From NCBI RefSeq assembly GCF_022605725.1, contig NC_065555.1:12910938-12974937 (forward strand): 64,000 nt of DNA. Direction: 5' to 3'. A program made the translations under genes and the position numbers. This stretch comes from Anthonomus grandis grandis (lineage: Eukaryota; Arthropoda; Insecta; Coleoptera; Curculionidae). The notes beneath the pieces are model-generated. The model was not told the DNA's origin. It made no database searches and saw only the letters and a program-made list of their open reading frames with translations. Below are positions 12,196 through 21,819 of this stretch, piece by piece (the first letter of the stretch is position 1; every line of letters starts with the position of its first letter).

Positions 12196-13001
12196 TTATA
12201 GCACATTCAGGCCCAAATCATTCCACACAGGTATTCCAAAAACCAATAGTTTTGACTTAGCAGCATTAACAGCCAGCTTATGGAAACTAGACACCTGCAC
12301 AATAGCATCAATATCAGAATTTATATTCCTTATGGCGGTATTAATTTTATTAATTGAAAATGAGTGATAAAGTTGAACATCATCCGCGTATTGATGCGAC
12401 TTGCATGTTTTAAGAAACACAAGAAAATCAGAAGTGTAAACTGAAAACAAAAGTGGTCCCAAAATTTTACCCTGCGAAACTCCTTGACCAATAACTACAT
12501 ATTGCAAAAATGCTGAGCCGAGATGTACTCTTTGCACTCTATTAGCCAAATAATCACAAAGAAGATACAAAGCTGAGTCGTGTAGGCCAAAATACTTTAA
12601 TCTTTTATTAAGAGTATCAAATGCTTTAATATAGTCTAACAGCACCATTGCAGCAGCTTTTTTATTATCCATAGTGCGAAGAATATCATCAGTAGTGCTG
12701 TTTCCGTAGCACGCTGCGATTTAAATCCAGACTGGGTACCAGGAATTATTTTATTATTTATAAAAAACGTTTTTAATTGCTGGTGCATGGCTTTTTTCAG
12801 TATTTTGAAAAGGGTAAGTAGGAGCCCAGCAGGGCTATTTACTTTGGGAATGGATAATAAATCCGCCTTATTGATTATGTGTGTGATATAAGGGGTAAAA
12901 TAAGGGACTAAAAAAGAAATCATCTTAATGCCAATAGCATTAGACCCAATGGAGCAAGACTTTATATTAGATATTATATTCTCAATATCACTCTCACTCA
13001 T
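12196..13001 (-). pseudogene. Non-LTR (jockey/CR1-like) reverse transcriptase, broken
   Basis: Two overlapping minus-strand frames cover reverse transcriptase. The upstream frame holds I-S-N-I-K-S-C-S-I-G-S-N-A-I-G-I-K-M, P-K-V-N-S-P-A-G and G-T-Q-S-G-F-K-S-Q-R-A-T-E-T-A-L. The downstream frame holds V-L-L-D-Y-I-K-A-F-D-T-L (first catalytic Asp), G-V-S-Q-G-K-I-L-G-P-L-L-F and H-Q-Y-A-D-D-V-Q-L (catalytic Asp pair). The frames meet at a frameshift near 12650. The G-V-P-Q-G position reads G-V-S-Q-G. No endonuclease domain or poly-A tail is clearly seen, so the copy is partial. Confidence 0.8.
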
Positions 13002-13439
13002 CTCCCTAAACTTAAACTTGTTTTCAACATTAGGGTTTACTTTATTTATATTTGGTATTTATTTCATTATTAAGAGATAATGAATTAGTTTTCCGAATAC
13101 AATTAATAAAAAAAGAATTAAATTATTCAGCATCGATAACAGTATTGGAGTGAGCTTGCCTATTTCTTGCCTATTTTAAGGAAAGGGAGTTCCCCCTATT
13201 TTGTTATGTAAATCCATGTCTTTATTTTAGTGCCTGAAAAAACTGAAATGAAACCGGCAAAACGCCGCACTAAACTAATAGTGTTTTATTCCTACTCCTA
13301 AGTTCCGACGAACCCTGCCATTTTGCAAAGAAGTTAATTTAAGGAGATGAAATTAACAGTTAATCAAATCAACAGTAAAATTTTATTCGAGAATAGCCCA
13401 GCACCTAAAAAAGAAAGAAAAAAAAACTGGGAAAAAAGA

Positions 13440-13767
13440 AAACCAAAAATAAGGTTTGTGGTCGGGCAGCGAGGCGGACATGCGGCAGTAAAAATACCGG
13501 CGTGGCGATCCACATCTGGTTTCGCCGGAAACGCAACCGACTTGATTTGTGTTTTTAAACGCGATCCGTCGTCGTAATAACTTTTTCTTTTGATTTCGTC
13601 GAGGCGTATAACACGGCTCTGCTCCGAGAACTATGCTAATGAAGTTTCGGCTCGAAAGCCGTCGAAACGAAAAACACCGTTCCCGTTCTTGTTCTTGCCG
13701 TCCTAATATGTATTTATGCTTGTTTTCTGGCATACATTTTAAAAGACATACGTGTAAGGTTAAGGAG
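13440..13767. promoter_or_regulatory. GC/CpG-rich island, possible promoter or first exon
   Basis: About 300 bp with far more G, C and CpG than its surroundings (for example CGGACATGCGGCAGTAAAA and CGGCGTGGCGATCCAC). Open frames exist on both strands but neither translation is recognisable. A plus-strand AAGGAG/GTGAGC at 13767/13768 would serve as a splice donor. This is compatible with a CpG promoter plus 5' exon of a host gene, or with a terminus of an unidentified element. I cannot tell which. Confidence 0.25.
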
Positions 13768-14039
13768 GTGAGCTAGAACAACGTTTTTTTATAGGTCCTT
13801 ATGTATTTTTAGCCGTAATTATCAGCATATTGTCTTTTGGAAAAAACTTAGTTTTTTACAGTTTCCCAATAAAATCAATTCTGTTCGCAATATTTTTTTG
13901 CAAATATTTGACCCAGATATCTATTACTACGTCCTTTTAAAATGCAGTTGATTTTTTATTTATGTACAATACTATCAAAAGTACATGAGCTGCTAGAGGA
14001 ATTAGAGTATCTTAATTCCTTTAGCTGGAATAATAGTTG

Positions 14040-14480
14040 CAAGACATATTGACCGATATGCGTCTAATTTTATCTCAATGTCCGAAAGAGCAATGCCGAG
14101 TAAAAGCTCATCCTGTAAATATGAACTTCGAAATATACGCAATCACTGCAGATAAAGAAGAACAAGAATTTGGAACAACTCCCAAAGCACGAAACAAATG
14201 TCGTAATAGCTGATTTTAATGCGAAATTGGGAATGGGGTTGAAAACAGCACCGTTTGGACAATATTAAGACAGACTTGAGACATTTGCAGAAAACAACGA
14301 ATTAGTAAATATAAATTGCAAAATAGAAGACTATATACTTGGAAGCCGCTAGCCGATACCAAATTGGCTATATGTTAGTTAACACGAGGTTTAGAAACTG
14401 CTTCAATTCAGGATAAACTAATCCTAAAATAGCCATTGAATCAGATTATATACCTGCATAAGAATAAAGCTGAAAAAGTT
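14040..14480 (+). pseudogene. RTE-type LINE endonuclease fragment
   Basis: The plus-strand translation, with frame changes, gives A-D-K-E-E-Q-E-F, then I-A-D-F-N-A-K-L-G-M-G, A-P-F-G-Q, L-E-T-F-A-E-N-N-E-L-V-N and later E-S-D-Y. These follow the order of blocks in the apurinic-type (EEP) endonuclease of RTE-like LINEs (GDFNAKVG, GPFGLG, fc..heLvi.N, GSDH). The DFNAK block is the metal and substrate site; the final SDH reads S-D-Y here. Stops separate the blocks. No reverse transcriptase follows; a Harbinger end lies just downstream. Confidence 0.6.
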
Positions 14481-14528
14481 AAGAAAAAAATGTTTCTCTC
14501 AGTATGAAGGCTTTGCACCCACCTCTAA

Positions 14529-15093
14529 GGGTACGCTTACACTGAAGCCGACTATTTGCGATTATGCCTGATTGCAATTATGGACGACTTTCCACACGAG
14601 CTGGTCGTACGACCAGAATGCACACATTGGAACATAGTTATCCGACATACTCGGAGATTTCTTCTACTTGCTGTGTGCAGTTACTACCTTTAAAAATAAA
14701 TCTGGCTGAAAACAATCTGCTATGAGCTCGAAGGCGAAGGCGTCAGAGGAAGATGGAATGAGTAGACGAAATATATATGAAAGTGTTAAGTCTGACTTGA
14801 CAAATACAACAATTTTCGCTTGAAAAAAAAACAAATTTATTTGAAGCTATGGCAGGTTGTATTATATAGGCAACTGACCTGTTCCTTCCAGAATTACGTA
14901 GCTTGTACTGGGTTGGGAGCTCAAACAATCACTTACCCAGTCTTCACTCAATGACTGATAGCCTGGACTGGAAGCCGGAAAGGGATTTGGTAAATATGAT
15001 AAAGTGGGTTGATTCTTCATGAGAATTTGCATCAAGTCCGCTCGAACTGACATTTGTTAAGAAGCCGATATTTTTTTAAGAAAAGGATGCAGA
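14529..15093. mobile_element. PIF/Harbinger left end, cut by a copia element
   Basis: A TAA at 14526-14528 is followed by GGGTACGCTTACACTG. This has the same design as the two complete Harbinger termini in this window (GGCTACTCTCACAGTG and GGCCGGTCGCACACTG). The sequence then holds a C-terminal MADF/BESS-like frame. No matching right end is seen; the copia LTR starts at 15094, so the element seems truncated or interrupted there. Confidence 0.4.
14862..15053 (-). pseudogene. Possible Harbinger accessory (MADF/BESS) C-terminus
   Basis: A 63-codon minus-strand frame starts S-V-R-A-D-L-M-Q-I-L-M-K-N-Q. It resembles the end of the BESS motif in the intact accessory gene at 55.5-57.3 kb (M-V-R-S-K-L-Q-Q-V-L-I-D-E-Q). 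A Ser/Pro-rich tail follows. The MADF part is not present. The assignment rests on this one short match plus the Harbinger-like end 330 bp away. Confidence 0.35.
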
Positions 15094-15298
15094 TGTTAAA
15101 ATTGGTGAAATAAAACACACATGTCGCGTATTCAGCACAGACTACTGTTATATTTATTCATTGACATATGATGTACACACACTGACATTGGCAGTATTGA
15201 TACATCTTGATGTAAGACACATGACATTATAACTAATGAATATAAAGATGGTATACAGTATTGTGATATTTCATAACTCATAACATATTATTACAACA
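15094..15298 (-). repeat. Copia 3' LTR (205 bp)
   Basis: On the minus strand it begins TGTTGTAATA, directly after a G-rich polypurine tract (AAGTGGGGG, 15299-15307), and ends TTTTAACA. The TG...CA boundaries and an AATAAA polyadenylation signal inside fit a short copia LTR. There is no second LTR in the window to compare with. Confidence 0.75.
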
Positions 15299-15345
15299 CC
15301 CCCACTTATTGACATATCAAAACACGAGTCAATACATTTCTACAT

Positions 15346-16215
15346 TTATATTTTAATTCCCAAACCATTAAGAAGTTTAATATGCTTTACATTACATAAT
15401 CCTTTTGTCAAAACATCGGCAATTATATTATTATTGTTCAAGTACTGCAACTTAACAATTCCGTCTCTTACAACATCCCTTATGAAATGATGCCTGATGT
15501 CAATGTGTTTTGACCTACGATGAAACATTGAATTATTTACAAGTTTCTGCGCATTTTGATTATTATTATATAAAGTAACACATTCGGAAACCCCAGCTAA
15601 TTCCTTTAGCAAATTTTTTAAGTAGATGGCCTCTTTGCAAGCCTCTGATAGACCCATGTATTCAGCTTTAATGCTGGAAAGTGCAACTGTAGGCTGCTTC
15701 TTGCTTTCCCATGAAATTGCCCCCATAGATAATTTCAAAACAAACCCCGTATAAAACTTCCTGTCCTTAACATTCCTAGCCCAATCAGCATCTACATATC
15801 CTTCTAAGCTCTTATTATCTCGTTTAAAAACAAAAATCTTTGGTTCCCTTTAAATACCTTAAGATTCTTTTTACATATTTCCAATATATTCCAGTACTAC
15901 AGTTATTAAATTCGCTCCAATAAATGACACTAAATGCTATGTCCGGACGGGTAAGTATAGCCAAGTAAATCAAGCTACCTAATAACTGTTGATAAGAAAA
16001 TTTCTTAGAGCTATTATCAGGGCATTCGCTATTAAATTCTACCTTTTGACTTAACCTAATAGTTTTATTTCCCTTATGCTTGATAACTTTTATTCGCAAA
16101 CACTGTTTTATTTCCCCCAAGTTTTATAGTCCTGTTTTTCCCTTTCAGTTTCAGTTTTATTTCCAGAAAAAATAAAAATATCTTCGACAAATAATGCTAT
16201 ATAATCTGTTATCTT
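15346..16215 (-). pseudogene. Copia Pol: RT C-terminus and RNase H
   Basis: At about 16150-16215 the frame reads I-A-L-F-V-E-D-I-F-I-F-S-G-N-K, the place of the copia Y-V-D-D catalytic motif, here F-V-E-D. Then come M-G-E-I-K-Q-C-L-R-I-K-V, L-L-G-S-L-I-Y-L-A-I-L-T-R-P-D-I-A-F-S-V and Y-V-K-R-I-L-R-Y-L-K-G-T-K. After a frame break, RNase H (15346-15738) shows S-W-E-S-K-K-Q-P-T-V-A-L-S-S-I-K-A-E-Y-M, S-E-A-C-K-E-A-I-Y and R-S-K-H-I-D-I-R-H-H-F-I-R-D. The RNase H frame is uninterrupted; the RT part is broken, and the altered active site argues that this copy is dead. Confidence 0.85.
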
Positions 16216-16385
16216 TCAAAATAGTTTGTCAACATATTAATAAACCGTCAAATCATATAAAAAAAAAGTATATAAAGTATTTTCGAATTAGGAAGAAATT
16301 TTGATGAATTGCTGAAAAATTGAAAGATAAGTATATTTTATTTTTAATTTAATTTAATTTAATTTTACTTTAATTACCTTAATAA

Positions 16386-16417
16386 CAGTAGTAGATACAA
16401 CTACCGAAACGTTGGTT
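16386..16417 (+). ncRNA. Degenerate hammerhead-like motif
   Basis: GTAG-ATACAA-CTAC can form stem II. It is followed by C-GAAAC-GTTG-GTT, which fits the helix III plus cleavage-site pattern seen in the other motifs of this window. The conserved CTGATGA box is replaced by CAGTAGT, so it would not be active. Probably a Penelope-element relic. Confidence 0.2.
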
Positions 16418-16446
16418 CAAATTAGGTATTAAAGTAAAACTTCTCA

Positions 16447-16474
<28 letters not shown>
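16447..16474 (+). repeat. Poly-T run (28 nt)
   Basis: An uninterrupted T tract just after a degenerate hammerhead-like motif. It could be the poly-A tail of a minus-strand retroposed sequence; no partner sequence is recognised. Confidence 0.8.
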
Positions 16475-16478
<4 letters not shown>

Positions 16479-18729
16479 GTAATATTCATAACAAAGTTAG
16501 GTAGGATATTGAAAAGAAAAACCGAGCTCAGAGATTAATAGATTGAACCTCAGCTCTTAATTAAATTAGCTCTTAATTAAAGCTCTTAATAAAACTTAAA
16601 TTAAATTAAATATATCGAACGGTATCGTTACAGATTTAAGTTCATATTTCTTTTAAATACGTGAATAAGTCTATTTTCTTCTTCTTTTCAATTTTTGAGC
16701 GTGTGAGATGAAAATTTCTAAATTAATTTTTGCTATAAGTGACGTAATACCCAATATAATAAGTATCGTAATACCCAATATAATATAGTATATACCAGTT
16801 TCGAACCAAAGTATCCCAAAGGATGTAAATAAAATGATGTTTTTTGAATGCGTTTATTTGAACTACATAAGAAAAATATTATTTTCGGTAGATTTACATG
16901 TCGTGGAAAAATAAAATGGAAATATATGAAGAAAAAAAATAATGTTTTCTATTTTTTGAATAATAATAAAATAAGGATTTTTGAATAAATTAATATACAC
17001 TACATAACAAAATACACAATTTTATGTACGATTTACTATCAATTTTGCAAATTATCCCAACGCTTTTAATGCCATATGACTCTCTTTTATCCAAAAAATG
17101 CAAACAAATAGTGGAATGCCTTGTTGAGATCACAAAATATTCCAACAGATTAAACTACCAAGACAGCAGATATAGTGAATCTGCAAAATATAAACTTATA
17201 CATACTTTGTTAAAAAATATTTCCAGCCAATAATAATACTAATACTTTAAAAAAAAATGGTTCAAGCTATGGCCTGTAATTTTCAAGGGAAAACCAAAGG
17301 CGTACCCCATTTTCACTTTGATAAATATAACATATGCTGTAAAAAAAATTGACCATAACTAGATATTTTAAGTGTATCATTGCACATTTTTACAAGTTTT
17401 CAATTGGCTTTAGATCTAAAAAACAGCCTGCTTTTATTTGGGTTCTTAAGAGTTAAAAAAAAACCGTTCATTATAATGAACATCTTTTTCTCATCAAAAA
17501 TTGGTCTATTGCTATAAACCCACATCTCGTTAAGAACCAGCGATTATGATAATCTTATTAGTATCCGAATAAACTGTAAAAAATTAAACAAAACGAGTGA
17601 GATTAAGATATTTTAAGAAGCAATCGCACGCCATTGTCGCAGAGGTTTGTATTAAGCTATAGCCCCCCCTGTTCCCCGCTGGCGGACATCCTGCTTATTC
17701 GTAATCGAGTTCGTAATAGAGCGTTTCCCGAGAATTAAATGCCACTGTACGTTTGACAACCGACAACGAAAGATTACGAATTTTATCGGTTTCCATTGGA
17801 AGAAACATTAAAAAAATATATATCGTAAATGAATACTTAATTAGTGATTTTATGGTGTCGGCAAGCATACGATCGTGGTTTAAAAGTAACGATAAAGCGC
17901 TTTTTTGTTCTACGTGATTTATTTTTATGAGAACTAAAAGAATATTTATAAAAATTTTGAAGTAAAGATTCTAATTAAACTTTTTAACATGTCACTATCG
18001 TCTAGAAGATATTTTTATAGAAAGACAAAAATCGCTTAACATTTTCCAATAATGCAATACTTGCATCGCCAATTTTAGACACAATATATATCCGATATTT
18101 TCAAATAATTTTAACTATTTAACATATACACTTAACCACGCCTTAACATTACAACAGCACTTTGCAAATACATGCTCATATAAACTCACCTAATTATGTT
18201 ATGCCAATAAAGCATAACATAATTGCATGTTATTCTCATATTTACATATCTTGTGGAAAATAATTATCGCTTATTTTAAATAGTTAATTAGATAACGTAT
18301 ATTAGATGAAGAGACCAACTAATTTTAACGAAAACATCAAATTTATTAAAACTTGATTTTTTCCACCCTTTAAAATCCAAAATGTATCTACTAATTTTCT
18401 AGGACAATTTTATCTATATTTGGGATTCAACGTTTTGGTACCAATTTAGGCTACTTTCAGCAAGTTCACTGTCAAGTCTTGTTAATTTAATTAAATAGTA
18501 CTGACCCTGAAGATGGTACAAAAAAAGTAATGAGAATGTAAAGACGTTGGTTATTTTTGTATTCTGTTGCTTTTATTTTGCAGTGCAGTTTAAATATCTA
18601 AGTTAATTTAGACTCTAAGTATGTTTTATTTAATAGTTTCAACTTTGTGGTCTCGTTTTCAATAGATTATCGTGTTTGGCTTAGGTTATTTTATTGTATA
18701 TCCTCGTAGTTATTTTATAAGGATTTAAT
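16475..18729. other. AT-rich interval; one less AT-rich patch at 17640-17790
   Basis: No gene recognised. At 17640-17790 a CpG-containing patch (GCTGGCGGACATCC, TAATCGAGTTCG) stands out from its neighbourhood without any open frame I can name. Near 18506 CCTGAAGATGG and AAAGACGTTGG recall a strongly decayed Penelope-type end. Confidence 0.35.
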
Positions 18730-20440
18730 GTGTATTTATATACTTATTTTATAATTAATTTTTATAGCTTTTCCATAGCATTTCTCGTATCTTTAGCGGA
18801 TGTGTTTACTCAAAAGTCAGGCCAAGTTACAAAGAAATTAATAGACTTATTTTTAAGAAGCAGAATGAGAAATAAGAAGAACGAGACATGTAAACAGAAA
18901 GACCTGTTAAAGACCATGACAGATGACCTCATAAATTTAAAAATATTAGCTAAGAAATCAGAGGGAGCAAGAAGAAAGATATCTACAAATTCAAAAAATT
19001 TAGAAAAAAGAGAACTAAGGACTAACTTCTCGAAACAATAGTAGGAAAAGGCGACCTTAAGATAGAAACTGACATTACTAAGACTAAGAATAGAAGTTCA
19101 AAAAATATTTTCAACTTTGAAACAACATTTGAAATATTTGTTAAAAAGACAAAAAGTAAAGATTATATTAAGACCACGAAAAGCTTAAGAAAGGAAATAA
19201 AAGAACCATAAATAAACTTACACAAGAACGATAAAAAGGGAAAGTCTTACTCTCAAACACTATATAATTAAATTAGTTATATGTTACATATTTTGCCTAA
19301 AGAAATTAGCATCATCAGACCTGAATGGTCAAAGACCAATACACTAAAAACATGGTATGTGTGTATGTGCGTGATGCTTATTTCAGGTCTGGTAATGATT
19401 AATTCTTAGATCGAAACATGTAACTTATAGTTTATAATTTGATAATTAATCAAGAGACTGAGACTTTGCACTTTTTTTACCGAGATTTTGCAAAAGTTGA
19501 CATAAGACAACCTGAATATGAAGAAACTGTTTTAACTGAACGACTTCAGGGTTTCTCAAGGGGTTTTTCTAACAAAGAAGTAATTTACTCAACAGAAATC
19601 TGGTGTTTTGTTTAAAATGGCAAACCGAAAAAGGCTCTTACTGCAAGAATGAAGAAGAAAAACAAGAAGAGGAAATGTGAACCATGAAATAATATTTGAA
19701 TTTCAAAACAGAACTTAAAAAGTAATGGAAGAAGAAAGATATTCACAGCTTTGAAATTAAACAAAGAGGAATAAATTATTTTATTAATTTAAAAGAAAAA
19801 AAATCACAACTTTAAGAAGAATTTGTAAAGAGTACAAAAGAACTCACGACCAACTTAAAGCTACAGTTAAAGAATAGCTGGAAGATGTAAAAAAAAATCA
19901 AAATAAATCTCCATCACAATAGCTAGTTTAAAGGTTATGGTCAATGATAGAAGGGAAGTAAAAGGGGGAGAAACTGTTTTAATTGAACTATTAAAAGATT
20001 GATCATGATTAAGCAGTTCTTCTAACAAAGACGTAACTTATCCAATAGAAATCTTATTGTTTTAATTGAAATACTTAAAATGAGGTAAGAACGTGTGAAT
20101 CATGAAAGAAAACCTAATAAATTACAAAACAGGTCTTAAAAAGTATTGCAAGAAGAAAGATATGCACAACTTTGAAATGAAACAAAAGAGAACAAATGAA
20201 TAATATTGATGCAACAGTTGACGGCAAACGATCTGAAGGTAGAAAATGAAGATCTTATTGAAACCATGAAAAACGACATCAAGGAAGAAAATAAAGATTT
20301 GTTGATTACCATGAATGAAAACTTCAATGAATTTCAAAGGCGGTTTTAAAGAGTGATGCATGAAGAGAGATATTCTCACAATTTTGAGATGAAATAGAAG
20401 AGAACTAACGACCAACTTCGATGAAAAAGTAATAGGATTG
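18730..20440 (+). pseudogene. Decayed Lys/Glu-rich coiled-coil repeats
   Basis: Successive plus-strand segments repeat the theme N-E-D-L-I-E-T-M-K-N-D plus K-E-R-Y-S-Q-L-F-E-M-K-Q-K-R-T-N, with many stops. Related blocks lie at about 18940-19060, 19680-19770, 20098-20190 and 20308-20405. The composition (Lys, Glu, Asn, Leu with heptad-like spacing) suggests a coiled coil such as an ORF1-like protein of a retroelement, or a repetitive host protein; I cannot name it. The first 100 codons (18730-19041) are open and start with a hydrophobic stretch that is probably incidental. Confidence 0.4.
19283..19424. ncRNA. Inverted pair of hammerhead-like motifs
   Basis: On the minus strand CTGATGATGCTAATTTC leads, 19318 to 19283, into GCAAAATATGTAAC. 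On the plus strand CTGGTAATGATTAATTC leads, 19389 to 19424, into GAAACATGTAAC. The two halves form a long imperfect palindrome. Both cores carry mutations, so catalytic activity is doubtful. They look like two inverted Penelope-type ends. Confidence 0.3.
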
Positions 20441-20442
20441 GC

Positions 20443-20700
20443 AGACGTGGTGGAATCGAATGGCCTGCGCGGTCTCCGGACCTAACCCCACTAGACTTTT
20501 TTCTTGGAGCTATTTAAAAAGCAAAGTTTATAAAACCCTACCTGAGAGTATTGAGAATTTAAAAAATAGAATATTTTAAGGATGCAGAGAAATTAGCGGG
20601 CAGACCCTTGCCAATGTTCGTAAGGAGTTTAAAAATAGGCTTTTTTATTGTCTTGCTAATAACGGCGCGCATTTTGAACATTTAATAAAACAAATTTGTT
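20443..20700 (+). pseudogene. Mariner-type transposase C-terminal fragment
   Basis: The plus-strand reading gives R-R-G-G-I-E-W-P-A-R-S-P-D-L-T-P-L-D-F-F-L, the block with the last catalytic acid. Further on, in shifted frames, come G-Q-T-L-A-N-V-R-K-E-F-K-N-R-L-F-Y-C and N-G-A-H-F-E-H-L. It is the same superfamily as the transposase at 6014-7019 (SPDLNPLDFFLWG, G-G-S-H-F-E-R-L-L). A stop follows F-F-L-G-A-I, and there is at least one frameshift. It sits inside the Lys/Glu-rich repeats, whose pieces resume at 21590. Confidence 0.8.
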
Positions 20701-21076
20701 AAACTAATTAAATTTGTTTTTCTACCCTACCGATTTACACTTTAATTGCTTCTTGGTCAATCAATTTTATTTTTTTACAACCATTGATAGCATAATGAAT
20801 GCCCTTTAAAATAGTCTATCACACCATGGGGTAGCCATTTGACATACCAAAGTTTGGCGTAAATAAAATATTCATTATTTCTAGACATTTTCGCTAACTA
20901 TTTGGTTACACATATACCAATTTCATTTTTGGTACCGTTGAATAGAGAATTTTACGCTGCTTACTATGATGTATCACACGATGGGGGTTCCCATTTGACA
21001 TATTAAAGTGAGGTTAGCTGGAGGTGAGGAGGTGATTGACAGAACTTCAGTAAATGCCTAATTAAACGTCCCCCTG
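20443..21076 (+). mobile_element. Mariner-type element, 3' half with right terminus
   Basis: It starts abruptly inside transposase coding sequence and ends with ACGTCCCCCTG followed by TA (21077-21078), matching the inverted-repeat style TA-CAGGGGGACGT. The 5' half is missing. Between the coding part and the end, a phrase of about 37 bp occurs twice, at 20817-20853 and 20972-21008 (TATCACAC-ATGGGG and CCATTTGACATA). Confidence 0.7.
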
Positions 21077-21589
21077 TACATCTAATTTGACGCGTTTTTT
21101 TTTTTTTTTAAGTTATCAAGGGTGGATCGTTTTGAAATGAGAGCACTGTATAAGTATCCAAGATAAATTCCTAAACTGTACTATTACTAAAGGCTATCTT
21201 AGGAAATTAACGTTTTGAGTTTTAATTATAATTTAAGTAAATCAATTATAAATCTTGCATTTATGCCCTGGCTTAAAATTAATACATTAATATTTTGACA
21301 GTAAATAATTTGAGGATGACATATGAAAAATAACGCTGAAAAGAGTAGTTCTATGGCGAGGTATTGAGTAAATTATTGTGACGTGTCTGGTGGTTATGAG
21401 TACTAGAGCAAAATGTGAGCTTTTTATATAAGTACTTGGGCATCCTTGACTCAAACCACTTATACAAAAAACTTGCTAAATGAAGCTCAAGCCTATATTG
21501 CATATTCAGTCAGTTTATTGTAATGAAAAATATGAAACGAATATGAGAATTTTGTATTCGTTGTAGCCTAGCTTTAGTCTGGACATTTA

Positions 21590-21800
21590 AGCAGAGATCA
21601 TAAGACAAGATATTTACAGCTTTAAGAAGTAATAGAAGAACTAATGACTAACTTTAAAGCAACATTTGCAAAAGACAACCTGAAGATAAAAAATGAAGAT
21701 CTTATTAAGACCATGAAAAATGATGAGGATTTAATGAAAGCCATAAATAAAAATTGAATTCAAAAGCAGATCTTAAAAAGTTTCAACAACAACAAAAATT
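21590..21800 (+). pseudogene. Further copy of the Lys/Glu-rich repeat
   Basis: It contains GATCTTATTAAGACCATG and a repeat-specific AAAAAGTTTCAACAAC tail that match blocks at 19.7-20.4 kb. It is the most distal unit of that array, separated from it by the mariner fragment and about 500 bp of AT-rich DNA. It abuts the Penelope-like element that begins about 20 bp further on. Confidence 0.4.
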
Positions 21801-21819
21801 CATAACTTCATAAGTTCAA

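Larger units (their letters stand above)
15094..16215 (-). mobile_element. Ty1/copia retrotransposon, 3' half with LTR
   Basis: Read on the minus strand the order is reverse transcriptase C-terminus, RNase H, polypurine tract, 3' LTR. The 5' half (gag, protease, integrase, most of reverse transcriptase and the 5' LTR) is absent beyond about 16215. The insertion cuts into Harbinger-derived sequence on the low-coordinate side. Confidence 0.85.

Noticed and set aside
13383..13733. Minus-strand 116-codon frame in the GC-rich island
   Set aside because: Arg/Ser/Phe-rich translation without a recognisable domain; the plus strand is open too, as expected for GC-rich sequence lacking TA-rich stops.
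20122..20415. Minus-strand hydrophobic frame of 97 codons
   Set aside because: Antisense of the Lys/Glu-rich repeats; Phe/Leu/Ser-rich translation is expected from complementing Lys/Glu codons.
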